Source of the DNA: Antitrichia curtipendula
Lineage: Eukaryota; Streptophyta; Bryopsida; Hypnales; Leucodontaceae
Reading direction: 5' to 3'
Length of the DNA stretch: 64,000 nucleotides
Assembly: GCA_951230915.1 (NCBI GenBank)
Contig: OX579642.1
Coordinates: 12,834,001-12,898,000, forward strand
Shown: positions 1-11,137 of the stretch, one piece after another
How the letters are laid out: every line of letters begins with the position of its first letter
Position numbering within the stretch: the first letter of the stretch is position 1
Translations under genes and position numbers: made by a program
The notes under the pieces: model-generated
The model's input: only the letters and a program-made list of their open reading frames with translations
Told to the model about the DNA's origin: nothing
Databases searched by the model: none

Positions 1-1
1 C

Positions 2-852
2 TCCAAGCCTTGGAGAGGGGCGCGTGAGAAGGATCCTCGATTCTATCAAATGTTGATAGAATCATGCTCACTTCCCAACGATGTTGTTTTGGACTGCACT
101 ACTGCAACATGTAATCTTTGATGCCTTTGCGCTTTTTTTTCCATGTCTTCCGTCTCATATCGTCTTCCTACGTTTGAACCGATTTTTTCTAACATTCCAA
201 TTTGTATTTTTTTTGGTTCTAGGGGCCTCCATCCATGTCTGCAGGATTTTGAGCAGGCACATTGTTGCACTCGAGGAAGACAAAACCATTTTCAATGCTA
301 TTTTGGCCCCTATGATTCGTGCAACTCCAACTAACCCGAGTTCAAATACAACAATCCTTTTACATTCTGAGGATGAGGACGCTATGGAACTTGAAATTCC
401 CCACATTGTGAAGAAATCTCGATTCAGTAAGTAAGTCTATCCATCACTCCATTGATTTATTAAAGCTCAGATGTATAACCTTAAACCATTTTTTATATTC
501 CGTTTATATTTTTTAGAGTAATTTATTGCATCTTGTTGGAAATCTTCAAATTTTTACTATTTATTTTTTCTGTATTGGCAGCCTGAACTCTAACATGGCA
601 TCTTATCGGCGTTTTTTCACTATACCTGGGTTTTTTCCAAGCCCGGAGAAGACATACATATTGCCGTCATATGCAGAGGCTTTAACTTCAACATTGGCAG
701 ATCAACAAACTTTTCCTACACGGAAAAAGTCTACTTCTATAGATCCTCGAGTTCTACAGTTTGTAGATGTGACAGCCTTAGAATCAGACACAGAGACATC
801 ATCGACTGATAGTAGTGGTCACTCTCATTCTATGTCTACATCTTCTATTTGA
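2..852 (+). CDS. 3' end of a gene with a DNA N4/N6-methyltransferase-like motif (partial, three exons)
   Basis: The gene enters from the left edge. Three exons fit GT-AG rules with matching phases: 2-110 (donor GTAATC), 223-430 (acceptor after a T-rich tract, donor GTAAGT) and 582-852 (acceptor TTGGCAG, stop TGA at 850-852). The first two exons read KPWRG...RFYQMLIE, then NDVVLDCTTAT and, across the splice, SIHVCRILSRHIVALEEDKTI. This resembles the end of beta-class N4-cytosine/N6-adenine methyltransferases: a KP..L..LI target segment, the SAM-binding D-P-F-x-G-x-G strand, and an acidic E closing the next strand. Here the glycine loop is degenerate (DCTTATW), so activity is doubtful. The last exon is Ser/Thr-rich and ends SMSTSSI. 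The catalytic DPPY-type motif would lie upstream, outside the window. It could be a host gene or a domesticated or transposon-borne methylase; the MTase link is inference, the exon structure is fairly sure. Confidence 0.5.
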
Positions 853-1169
853 TTCTTTGTTTTGATACATTGGACATCCGCATATGTTGGATTTTATTTA
901 TCGCTTATTATACGTTGTTTCCTATACTTCAATGACTAGTATTCTTTGTATTTCACTTTTTGACATTGTGAGCTTCTTCTTTTAGAAGTCAATGGGTTAT
1001 ATATGATGTAATATTCATAATTATGAGTGAAGAACTGGAATGTGAAGTTCATGTACTATTTCTTCAAAATTATATCACATGTCCCTAAACCCTAAACCTC
1101 TATTCTTATGGTTACTGCGGATAGGCACATATGATATTCATGACATTCATTTTTTGTATTCTTAGAAGC
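853..1169. other. Intergenic, AT-rich
   Basis: No coding signal is seen. Two adjacent telomere-like CCCTAAA units near 1083-1097 are too few to mean anything. Confidence 0.5.
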
Positions 1170-1632
1170 AACACATCACCATTTCTTAGAAGGCTTGCCA
1201 TTTATCACTCTAGATTAAGATTAGCATATTGGATACCCTTTTTGTTTGTTATGGGACAGCCTGTAGACCATGTTGGGAAGATCACTACAAGAATACATAA
1301 CTCTTTATCTGAAAAATTAAATTTCAATTGCTCTCACTATTTCTCACACTTATCTTTGAGTGAGAAAAAATTTGATAATTTTCAGCAATGACATGAGGGC
1401 AGACTAGAAATTTTGACCACAATGGGGTGGTTTACCTTCAACAAGACAAAGTTGTCTAAAGGCTCTACAAAGGTGATCCATGGATTAAGTATTTTTTTTC
1501 TTTTTAATAAGGTTCATTCATAAAAGATAAATTTGCAACAAAATTTACTAGAGATGAACTGAATAACCTTTTCAATCAAAAAAATTATATGACCATTTTT
1601 TAGTTTCTTATCCTACATAGAGAGGTGAAGTC
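1170..1632. repeat. Left part of a dispersed repeat, interrupted at 1632 by an element
   Basis: This segment and 5030-5173 together match 8660-9364. The best-conserved stretch is about 1440-1632 against 9036-9230 (starting AACAAGACAAA, ending GAGAGGTGAAG). Part of it (about 1360-1435) is also an inverted match to 56040-56110 in the TTAA-flanked MITE family, so the repeat is composite. Confidence 0.7.
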
Positions 1633-2817
1633 TGTCGCAGCACAGGATAGGTAAATTCCCCATTATACTCACAAAAATCGCCCTAGAGTATAACTAAGTG
1701 ACTCTAAAGATCGAATCCACGAGATTCTGTGAAGTATCTAGCCTTATTAACGAACTAAGCCAAGTCAGTAGTAACATTCATCTTTTCCGGTCCCCTTTCT
1801 ATGACCGGAAACACAAACACCCAGAAAACAAAGGACCAGATTCTTTCTATCTTCCGATTCCAACTAGTCTTCCGATTATCGAATCCAACACAACCCCAAG
1901 ATCGTATCCCTTCCGGTCTGGGTATCCGTCTAGACCAATCCGCTCTAGACAACTCACAACTATTTCCTCTCCTATCCGGTTTGACTTTACCTTTGTTTAG
2001 CCATCAGAGGATTCGCCGCTTGCTTTTGAGAGTGGTAGGCCCACCACACCTTCCGTGACTTATAGTGGCTGAAGACCCACTTTCCTAATCTCTTCCTTCC
2101 TAGACTAGTGCGGATCCGGTTTGGTCCTTCACAACAGTCCAGATCGCAATCCGATCCACTAGTCACACAAAAAAAACCCGTACGATCCTCTCAATACTAC
2201 AACGACTCTGATGTCATCCTACTCCGTGCGAAGCTAAGGTGGTTACAAGTTCACCCGTCCGTTCCAACGTCAACTAGAATTCTTTCGTTTACCGCTAAGA
2301 TGGCGAGACCTCACAGGAGATCGGACACTCAACCGGATTTCTCACCCAGGAGTTCTAGCGCGACTAAGGAATCCCTCCCTATCCGCCTAGCCTAACAACG
2401 GCTTTCTCACCCGGAATCTCAAACTCTAGACGCGCTGAGGCACTGAAGTTCACTCCCAACTCTATCCTATCCGCTCACATGCACTTAGAACCAAGAAAAA
2501 CACCAAGGGGAGAAATCCCAACGCATCCGCTCGTGCTTTCCGAACTCCCTCACGCACAACCCTGCCAAGACATGGGAGAACGTACAACAAAGAAGCACAA
2601 AGAGAAAATCACAAAGAAAAATGCAGAGGGAAAGACTCCCAGTCCTCAGCACAAGGATTGAATTATATACACTTTGAGAACTTCCAAAAATACAACAAGG
2701 TAAAAAGAGCCGTTTAAAAGTCAACCTAAATCCGGATCCTAACTTCCAGTCCTCCTAACACTATCGGATCGGATTACTAATCCGGATCCGTTCTTGTCCT
2801 ATCCTTCCTAACTTACT

Positions 2818-4452
2818 CTACACCGCTATCCCGCGCCCCAACGAAGGACTCTTGGGCTCCGCCTCCAATTGTTCGAAGACTTCTCCCAAGTTCCTGTTCC
2901 GCTGTCCGGCCATCAGATTTGGCATGTCGGAACCGAGAGAGTCTTCGATGTTGATCGGCGCGGTCTGGGAAGGCTGACTCGGCTTTGATTGTGGAGTCTG
3001 GTCCCTTCTTTCCCTTGGGTCTGGCACTTCCGGAAACGATTCCGGCATGGAGATGTTTGATAGGTGGACCCTCATCGATCCGGTCAGTTTCTGTGTACAC
3101 TCCTCCATCCGGTCCGCCGCTCCTCGTGTTAAGACCAAATTCTTCTCCACCTGCTCGGAGAAGTCAGTCAGGATCCGAACTATCCGGGTACCGGATAGTT
3201 TCTTCTCCTCCAAGACCTTCTCGTCGAAGAGCCTGGCCCTGACCGCCACGCTTCTGGTCTCACCGAAAGTCGCCTTCACTGATTCCGCCACCTTCTGCGT
3301 TTCGTCCGCCATTATCCGGGTGGCGGCCATGTCTTCTTTGAAGGTGGCCACTTCCGCCTTCAGTATGTCGACCTCCTCTTGAAGTCGACGGATCTCCGCT
3401 TCCTGTTTCTGGATCTCGACCGGATTGGTGATGCACTCTGCTACCTTCCCCGGCAACTTGGTGTCCGGTGCTGCCTGCACCAACTCTCCGATCTGCAGCA
3501 GGGCGATTCTCTTCGCCTCCCAGTCCGCGCGGATGTCGCAGAGGGTCTTGACCAGCTTCTCGAACGGATCGGCAGGTCCTTTCTTCGAACAGCCTGCCTT
3601 CTCCCCTTCCGGTGTCTTCTCCTTTCCGGTCTTGTCGCCGAGCGGAGATCCTGTTCTGGTTGGAGATGTCGTCTTGTGGTGCTTGGTCTGCCGCTCTACC
3701 TCTTCTTCATCTTCTTCTTCTTCGGTCTCGGATCCGGTTTCTTCTTCCTCCTTGTCCGTTTCCGATTCTCCGTATTTCAGGAGATTTTCCTGGGCCTTCC
3801 ACTCCTTCTCTTCCAAGTCCAAAAGGAGCTGGTGTTGCTCATAGAGGTGGAAGAGGTAGGAACACACGGGTGTCGGCCTACTCCTTTCGACCCTCGTTGC
3901 TAACTGGGCCACCAGATCGAACATGATCCGGGCCCAATCCGCTTTCCGGTTACCGCTCAGGGCACCGAAAATGGTGTTGCCGAAGGTGATTGTCACCCTT
4001 GTCGGCTTCTCCAGATGGAGGATCGGGATCAAAAACTGTAACAGTTTCCGGTGCCAGTCGTCGATGCAGTCCTCCATCGCGTATCCGTCTTTGGGGTTGA
4101 CCGCTCTTCGGAACTTGCCCCGGACGTATTCGTCCTTCCGGTTTGCCATCCCGTGGCCTCCTGCCCGGAACTTGTAAACCTCCCTTCAGATCTCTTCCGT
4201 CCACTACTCCGGAACATAGCGGATTGTGTTGTCGAACTGGTTGGTCCACTTCCTCTGGATCTCCTTCACCATCCGCTCGTCCTTAAAACCCTAGGGTTTG
4301 TCGAGCAAATCCTAGCACTCCATCCGGTTGAGATCCAACCGGAGCATCTCCATCTCCTCCTCTGTTGAAGGGAGAATCGGAACGACCTTCCAGAGTTTGA
4401 CCGGAGCCGACGACGTGGATGGCCCTGGTCTGTTCCGCTTGAGCTGCGGCAT
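2818..4452 (-). pseudogene. Element-borne accessory protein with four in-frame stops; not gag or pol
   Basis: Read from ATG at 4452 (MPQLKRNRPGPSTSSAPVKL), one frame runs 544 codons to the stop at 2818. It is broken by TAG at codons 47, 54 and 83 and TGA at codon 89; the rest, from Met102 at 4149, is open for 443 codons. The N-terminal part is basic and globular (WTNQFDNTIRYVPE, REVYKFRAGG). The middle (about residues 230-290) is an acidic run of Glu/Asp/Ser. About residues 360-430 are a heptad-rich coiled coil, followed by a Pro/Ser/Gln-rich tail. No zinc knuckle, protease, RT or integrase motif is present. The globular part faintly recalls the poorly characterised putative plant transposon proteins found in retroelement-rich genomes; this is weak inference. 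A TATA box 260 bp upstream suggests it was once expressed. A shortened product starting at Met102 remains possible. Confidence 0.65.
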
Positions 4453-4712
4453 GGACACAGACTAGATCTAAGACAGTCCTTTCCGATTCTACCTCACACA
4501 ATCCTAGCCGCACGTCCCGTTCTCACTTTCTCTCTCCGATCTCAACCGGAAACCTGCACAGCGATTGGTACGCTACCGGAAACCTACCCTGCAACATACC
4601 TTTACCGCTCATACACACACGCGCACGCTCACAACGCTTGAAAACGAGGAGCACCAAGAACACTCTCACCAAACAGCGTTTGGAAATGGAGAGTGACTGT
4701 GGAGGTCCTGGG

Positions 4713-4720
4713 CTTTTATA
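4713..4720 (-). promoter_or_regulatory. TATA box of the 3.4-kb element
   Basis: On the minus strand the sequence is ACTATAAAAGCCC. Transcription would start near 4690, leaving a leader of roughly 235 bases before the ATG at 4452. Confidence 0.5.
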
Positions 4721-5029
4721 GTCTCTCCTGACCTAAAAGTCGTCATGATGACGTTTACCGGTCCGGTCCCACCATTCCGGTCAACCCTAATCCGGTTCTC
4801 TACCCCCAATCCGGTCCACTACTACTTCCGGACAAGGATCCGATTCCAATCCGGTTCCTCGGTGTCACCGCTAGGATCGGATTCATTCCAACTATTCCAC
4901 TATTTCAATGTCTTTCCTAATTTTCCGTCCTCTGTTGTTTCTAAACAAAACCTAGATACTAATTGATAGTTTCCGTTCCCTTTTCTAGATAAACAACTGA
5001 AAACCAAGAATCCTGGTTGCGACAAAGTC

Positions 5030-5173
5030 AGAATTCAAAAGTACACGGTTATAGGCACCTTGTCAATTTCTGAATAAAAAATATATATGCTCACAAGTTC
5101 ACAGGCTCACACGTTCACGCTCGCAGGCTCACAGGCTTGTGCTCGCAGGCTCACAAAATAGCAACCCTGGTAT
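5030..5173. repeat. Right part of the interrupted dispersed repeat
   Basis: This continues the repeat of 1170-1632 after the inserted element and matches 9231-9364. It contains short irregular repeats of CAGGCTCACA and ends GCTCACAAAATAGCAA. Confidence 0.7.
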
Positions 5174-5989
5174 TCATACAAAGAAAAACAAATATATTAT
5201 AGACTTACTGTTCTATTTGAAGGCTATTAAATCGTTCACATTCGTTGATTTTGGACAATATGTTGACTTTATAACATAACACCAATTATGTCAATACCAC
5301 AGTTTATATTGCCTAGTCTCCTGTGACGTTAGGATTGCTGTTTGAACTCAAGCTAGGGTTTTGCTTTAATCAGAATTGAATCAAATTGCCCATTAATTGA
5401 TTTGTAAATCCTTTGAAACATGAAATAATAGTTTTGTCTGCTTGCAGTCTCACATCTGGTGCCTCTGTAGGATTCTTTTGCCTGCAGCGTAACAACTTCA
5501 AGAATTTCTCCATTTGGACATTATTATTCTTTTGTTTTCTGAATGTATTTGAGGATCTAATATCTATCTGACGAAATTTTTTGGTCTTTCGTCCATGCAA
5601 ACAATTACTTTTGACACCGGCTTCCAAGCATGCTAAAGGATCTTAAACCCACTCCAGGTTGGTGAGGCCAAGCATTACCAAAATCCACCTTACAGCCAAA
5701 ATGTTGAAAATTTGAAAGAGTAACCACAATGGTGAGTTGCAGAGGGCAACATCAGGGTGAAAGTGTACTTACCGTAATTCATGTTCATTGATTCAACAGC
5801 TATTAATTGGTGAGGTATGAAGTCGATTAATGGAGGGGTCGGAGTTCGACACCAGAATGCAAGTCGGAGAAGACAAAGTTCAGAACATTCTTGAGCTTGT
5901 ACAATACAGCTAATGTGAAGTTGCCAGTCACCATATAGCAAGGGAGGGGTTCAAATTTCATGTGTTGATTAACTGAATAAAAAAATTTA
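5174..5989. other. Intergenic
   Basis: No supported gene or repeat is seen. Confidence 0.4.
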
Positions 5990-6586
5990 TTATTTAAAAT
6001 TACTTTTGTACGTGATTCTCGAGGGCCCACACGACTTGTTGTCAGTGTTACGGAATGAAGTAATAATGTTACGGATGTTAGGTGAACTTAGTATCAGGAA
6101 CCAATCCATAACATCCTCTAACAACTTTCCTTGCAACATCTCCTTAAAGCCTTCACCATAGTGTCTGAGGTGGTTGTCTAGAAATTGCTTACTAGCTTCA
6201 AGGGCGATGGCTGAGTTAGTAGTAGTCGGGGTTTTGGCAACCTTGCATGCGATAAGACAGGAAATAGTATCTACAGTCTCTCTATATGTTCCAGAAGCTA
6301 TATGATGCATATGATTACCTAAGTGAATGCATGCTCTGGTCATTAGAGCAATATTGCTATAGATGTAATATATTCTAGCATTGCAAATGCTAATACATTG
6401 TAGTAGACATTTGCATATCTTGCACATAAGACATGAATTCTTCAGAGGGTTAGCGCTAACATAGAATGGAACTATAGTATAACCACACCACTTTGTCTCG
6501 TTGCGCTTCAAGAACCGCTTCAAGTAGTCATAGTCCAAATTGCTACATACCAGATGACCTACACAAAAGGATTTTCTGAACTTCAA
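5990..6586 (-). pseudogene. Fragment of a transposon-type protein (MULE-like family, tentative)
   Basis: A 198-codon open stretch carries a Cys cluster (SCLMCKICKCLLQC...CNARIYYI), then MTRACIHLGNHMHH, then ATP-like spaced TPTTTNSAIALEASK and SPNIRNIITSF. From memory, this order (Cys-rich segment, SRACIH-type motif, NSAI...K..L, SP..RN....F) belongs to the N-terminal part of a repetitive MULE-like transposase family common in moss, liverwort and lycophyte genomes. No catalytic domain follows in the minus-strand direction, so it is a fragment. It could be a fortuitous frame, but the motif run makes that unlikely. Confidence 0.35.
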
Positions 6587-7936
6587 GCTATCTTGGTTGT
6601 TGTGAGTGATTTTTCCGCGTGATGGAAAACCACCCCTAGAGTTGGCCGAGGGGGAGTGTATAGGACTCTAGACCTATATTGCCTTCCAAGCAATGGACTC
6701 CTATAGCCAAAGTCACTACTAAATTCTCAATTAGGGATTCCAAAATAGACTAATTTTAACTTTAAAAGAGAATTCCAACACAAATCCTCATCACAACACA
6801 TGCAATATTTATCATGCAATGATCAAATTGTACACTTAAATACTTAGGTCACATATCATGACCATAATCTACCTAAATTTCACAATTGGGGTCTAAATAT
6901 GACCTAAATTGGCCCCTACACAACAATTCAAGTACACCTCAATAGACCAACACTCCATTTCTCACACATCCTATTGCATTTATCCCTTCCATTTAGTGTT
7001 TTCCATGCAATGTTAAGGAATTCTCTTCTCTAATCTTCAAAATGTGCTTTTCATGTCAATCAATTGATCCCTCAAACCCTAATTTTGATTCAATTAGGGC
7101 AGCTCTTCCACATGTGCCCCAAACCCTAAAATTCACTCCCATGTAGCTTTCAACATCCAATTTAGCAACACATGCATTCACAAACTCTTTTCATGATTCA
7201 ATGCAATGAAAATTACAAGCATTCAATAAGAATTGGACAAAGTTCCATCAAAAACTTCAAATTGGGCTTCTTCCTAAGGCAGCAGACATTCTATTGGAAA
7301 AATGTCTGCTGTGGATTCATCTGAGCTCAAAATGGCACAAAAATGGTCCCTTTGGAAAGCTAACCTCTTCATCTTGCTTTCCTCCAAAATTTAGCTCCTT
7401 GCGCTTCACCAATTTGCCGTAGTCGCTGTCCAAAGTTGCAACACAAAAGCCCTATGGCAGCAGACCTCCCGCTACAAAATCAGTCACCACCACCATGTTT
7501 GAGCTCCGAATTGGATGACATTGATCTTGATCAAGAACTGACTTGAAGGTGCAACTCCCCTCCAAATTTCAGCTCTTAATTCAAAGTCAATTGTTTGTGG
7601 CAGCTTGTCAAAGTTGGTCGTCCTTCCAAGTCTTCCAACCTCACTCTTCACTCTTCCCTCAAGCCATCTTCCCATCTGACCTTGGTAAGTTAGTTTTTTC
7701 ACCCATCTCCCCTCATGAAATGATGAAACCTACTCAACCAATTGTTTAAGTTCCATCCCAAACTCATTTTCCTAGTTTTTCTAACAATTTTGGTTCATTT
7801 TCATCACCGTTTTGCACCAAGCTCTCAAAACACACATATACACAAAAGTTGAGAGAAAGAGAGAGAGCTTGGAACCCTAATTTTGCCTACATCCAACACT
7901 CTAACAACTAATTTCCCTAATCACATTCATCCTACA
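6587..7936. other. Intergenic
   Basis: Moderately AT-rich with no convincing reading frame. I see no repeat partner in the window. Confidence 0.4.
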
Positions 7937-8096
7937 CTACTTTACTGTTAAAATTGCTAATTTACTGTAAAATGCGCTAAATTAGTGAAAACTGCACTAC
8001 TTTGGTGTAGACTGCGCCAATTTAGTGCAAACCCCTCTAAATTACTGTATTTTTTCCAATTTTACTGTTTTTATCCTATTTTAGTGTTTCTAACAC
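7937..8096. repeat. 20-bp minisatellite, eight diverged units
   Basis: Eight head-to-tail units keep an exact 20-bp period with no indels. The core is CTAATTTACTGTAAAATGCG, and substitutions are scattered. A ninth decayed unit may follow. The downstream 8100-8500 is a T-rich tract. Confidence 0.8.
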
Positions 8097-8659
8097 TATT
8101 CTAGCATTCTAGTAGTAGTTTTAAGTTCACTAACTTGTTTTGTGTTTTTTCATATTTATTATTTTTTGTGGTTTTCATTTTACTTTTAGCCTCATTTCCT
8201 ACTTCTAGTATTTTGGTTTTCATTTTCATTTTATATTTTTGTACTTTCTGTGTTTTTATTTTTTTTTAATATTTTTTATACGTGATAATTTTTTTTGTTT
8301 TTTTCTAATATCATTTTTCATTTGTAGGATTTTGTTTTTGTTTTCTAAACATTTTTTCCATTTGCCTAATTTGGTTACTTTACCAAATCTTGCTTAAAGT
8401 CTTTTTAGTTTTAAATCCCTATTTTTTCCTAGATTTTTCCCATTGATTTTTCCTAATTGCATTTCTAGATTTTCAACCTAGACTCCTAAAGTTTCTATTC
8501 CTATCTCACCAAAAACTCCCTAAATTATAGTTATGGCTTATTTCGGAGTACTAACACTTCCGGATGTGCAAATTCAAGCATAATATATATATTTTCTACA
8601 ATCTGAAGAGTGAACCAATATGGTGGTTCACAGTTTGTAAGAGCAACATATAACTATTG

Positions 8660-9364
8660 ATACAACGGCTTGCTATTTATCACTCTATTTGTAGCCATTT
8701 TATAATTCCTTTGAGTGAAAAAAATATTTATGATTTGGAGATGACGACACATGCCTACTGCAAGTCCAAACATTTTAAGATTGAAAGGAATTTTTTTTAA
8801 ATTACTGTGCATTCTAAACAAAGAAAATGAGGAATGTTTTACTCATAGATCCAAAATCTGAAATTTCCACCTTAAATGGTACTCTACTGTCAAATGTCAT
8901 GGTGTAAAGTATTTCAATTCTAAATCTCTACAAAATTACTAGTTGGAGTACAAATTACATTTTCTAAGCTCCATTTCATTAGTTGGATGTTCTCCTAGAA
9001 AGGAATTATTTTAATGGATGAAATTAACATCATTAGTAAACAAGACAAAATCATCTAAAGGCTCTGCAAAGGTGGTTCATGGATTAAGTATTTTTTTTTT
9101 TATATTAAGGCTAAATCGCCAAAAAAAAATTTACAATAAATTTTACTATAAATCAACTGAATTACCTTTTCAATAAAAAAAATTATATGACCATTTTTTA
9201 GTTTTTTATCCTACATTGAGAGGTGAAGTTAAGTATTCAGAAGTCCACGGCCATAAGTACCCCTTCAATTTCTAACCGCAAAAATATATGCTCAGAGGCT
9301 CACATATTCACATGTTCACGTTTACAAGCTCATGGTCACAGGCTCACAAAATAGCAATCCTGGT
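8660..9364. repeat. Uninterrupted paralogue of the 1170-1632/5030-5173 repeat
   Basis: It aligns across the insertion point of the 3.4-kb element: GAGAGGTGAAGTT continues directly into AAGTATTCAGAAGTCC. It therefore serves as the empty-site reference. Confidence 0.75.
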
Positions 9365-9479
9365 TGTTAAAAGAATAGTATGACCCACTGCAGCCACAAA
9401 CCACAAGCAATGACGTACCATTCAAAGGTTCTCGACCAATGACAAGCAAGAGACTATCATGTCAATAATCTAGCCCCAA

Positions 9480-10060
9480 CAATTCATGTGCTAGGATCGA
9501 GGCTGGGATGCTCCTTAGATGGTGTTTGGGTGGCTCTTTGTATTCTTGAGTATGAGATTGCTCAGTGGTACAATTTTCAGGAATTTTATGGAAGGTGGAG
9601 CAATTTGAGTGGGAAGGGGACCCACAATATTTTGGTATCCAAATTAGAAGGACTATAAGATGGCATCAAATGAGAGTCATGGATTGTTGTTGTTCGGATT
9701 GGCGTCAATGCAATTGCTATGAGGTGGTTCCAGGGGGTATGAGAGGAGGTGAACTCCACATCACGTAGAGTATGAAAAACATATGCAAGGTGTGGACCTC
9801 ATTGATTAGATGCAAAGAGAATACAATGCAATTCTACTTTAGGAAGTGGTGGCACAAGTTGTTTTTAACATCAATTCATCCCTCCAAAATACTTGGGTGT
9901 TGTATTATTGAGATCAAAAAGCCTTACTTGGCAAGATTGGTCGTCATAGTTAATTTTACCTCGAGGTGGCAAAGGCTTTGGTAGTGCTTGTAGTGATAGT
10001 AGCTAAAACATATACCATTTACAACAAGCACCTACATGCTACCCATATTAGTGCTCAATA
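9480..10060 (+). pseudogene. piggyBac-like (PGBD) transposase relic
   Basis: The clearest piece is 9768-9806, reading EYEKHMQGVDLID and followed by a TAG where the family has Gln. In piggyBac transposases this is the M-x-GVD-x-x-DQ motif that carries the third catalytic Asp. Next come YNAILL, then after a frameshift KWWHKLF (9844-9864), then in the first frame again NTWVLYY and DQKALLGKIGRHS with FYLEVAKALV. This is the expected order: KWW..LF, a helix with N..ILY, then F...LAKALVG. Upstream, about 9560-9760, a Trp-rich stretch may be the preceding catalytic-core segment. Frameshifts and stops make it non-functional. The N-terminal domain and the element ends were not found. Confidence 0.55.
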
Positions 10061-11137
10061 CCTTACAAGACTTCGACGATAGTGCCGCTATTGCAAGTGA
10101 AAACAATCTAGAATATGCATGGCAAATCAATGTTTTTGTATGCCAAACCTTACTTTGGTAAGATTCATGTCATAAAGATGTAGGCTCTTGCATGTGTGTT
10201 TTTTGTAGCATGGCTTGTGGCAACGGATACAACATGATCACCTAGCAATATTAGTTGTAGTGGAAAATGTGGAAGGGTGTGAGGCAAAGTCTAGGATGGT
10301 GCAGATGTCCTCCAACGATAGCAGTTGGACTTCATCGTAAAGGTACACAACATGCAATATTAAAATAGATCGACCATGATTCTGATTTTGAATGCAATCT
10401 TATTTTGGGGCCTCGCTAGATCCTACTGATTCATAATAGGATAAAGCTATATTTTCTTACATACATGTCATGACTTTTTGAAGTCTCTGAATTGCCTAAC
10501 AAAATATCAAAGTTGATTTAAACTTTTTTAAATTTCTATGTGTAATAATTGTTGTTAATGCCCAATTATTGTTGTTTTATAAATTTTGAAGTTGCAACCA
10601 CATACTAACCTTTTTGCATGTAGTATTTCTTCATGTGTCTGGAACATGGTGCCTGGGATAAAGGAATTGCCGCATTGTCTTGTCGCAATCGTTTTAGTGT
10701 CTGCCTACGGTGACATGTTGGAAACCTGCTTTTGCTCGTTGCCATCGAATTCAAATGTAGATCATCTGATCATTGTCTACCAGATGCGCTCCATTCAATC
10801 TTGATTTGTGCATGCATGATCCACATTTGTGATTGGCAAAGGTTGTTAGACTTTCATGCTGTACGTTCTACTCTACTCACTAAATTTGCACAATTTTTTT
10901 TGAAAATCACAAGTCAAAATCTACTCTATCGATCTAAAAAGTCCTCCATAAGTGCATGTTAGCTTTGTAGTAGACTGCCATCAAATTTTATAATGGAAAG
11001 ATCAATCAATCCAAATTATGATCAAATTGTCATCTCGAGGTTGTCACTTAGATTCTTTTAGCAAATAATGTGCAACATAATATAGGGAGGTATTAATTCA
11101 CAGTGTCCAAAAATTAGGAAAAACTTTGAGGTAATAT
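10061..11137. other. Intergenic
   Basis: No gene is supported. The left part could hold more of the decayed piggyBac-like element. Confidence 0.35.

Larger units (their letters stand above)
1633..5024 (-). mobile_element. 3.4-kb element with TGTCGCA...TGCGACA ends and a 5-bp AAGTC target duplication
   Basis: The element begins TGTCGCAG at 1633 and ends GGTTGCGACA at 5024. Its first and last seven bases are perfect inverted repeats, and it is flanked by AAGTC at 1628-1632 and 5025-5029. The paralogous uninterrupted repeat at 8660-9364 shows the empty site. TG...CA ends with a 5-bp duplication are LTR-retrotransposon hallmarks, yet I see no pair of direct terminal repeats inside. It may therefore be a solo LTR of unusual length, a non-autonomous element with very short termini, or a DNA transposon. 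It is richer in CCGG/TCCGGA motifs than its AT-rich surroundings. It carries a minus-strand TATA box (4713-4720) and the broken reading frame at 2818-4452. Strand is given for that reading frame. Confidence 0.75.

Noticed and set aside
1083..1097. Telomere-like CCCTAAA units
   Set aside because: Only two units; chance in AT-rich plant DNA.
2818..4149. Intact 443-residue gene starting at Met102
   Set aside because: The same frame continues upstream through four stops to a better-placed start behind a TATA box, so a decayed longer gene is the more economical reading.
7937..8096. CRISPR-like array
   Set aside because: Units are contiguous without spacers, and the genome is a plant's; it is a minisatellite.
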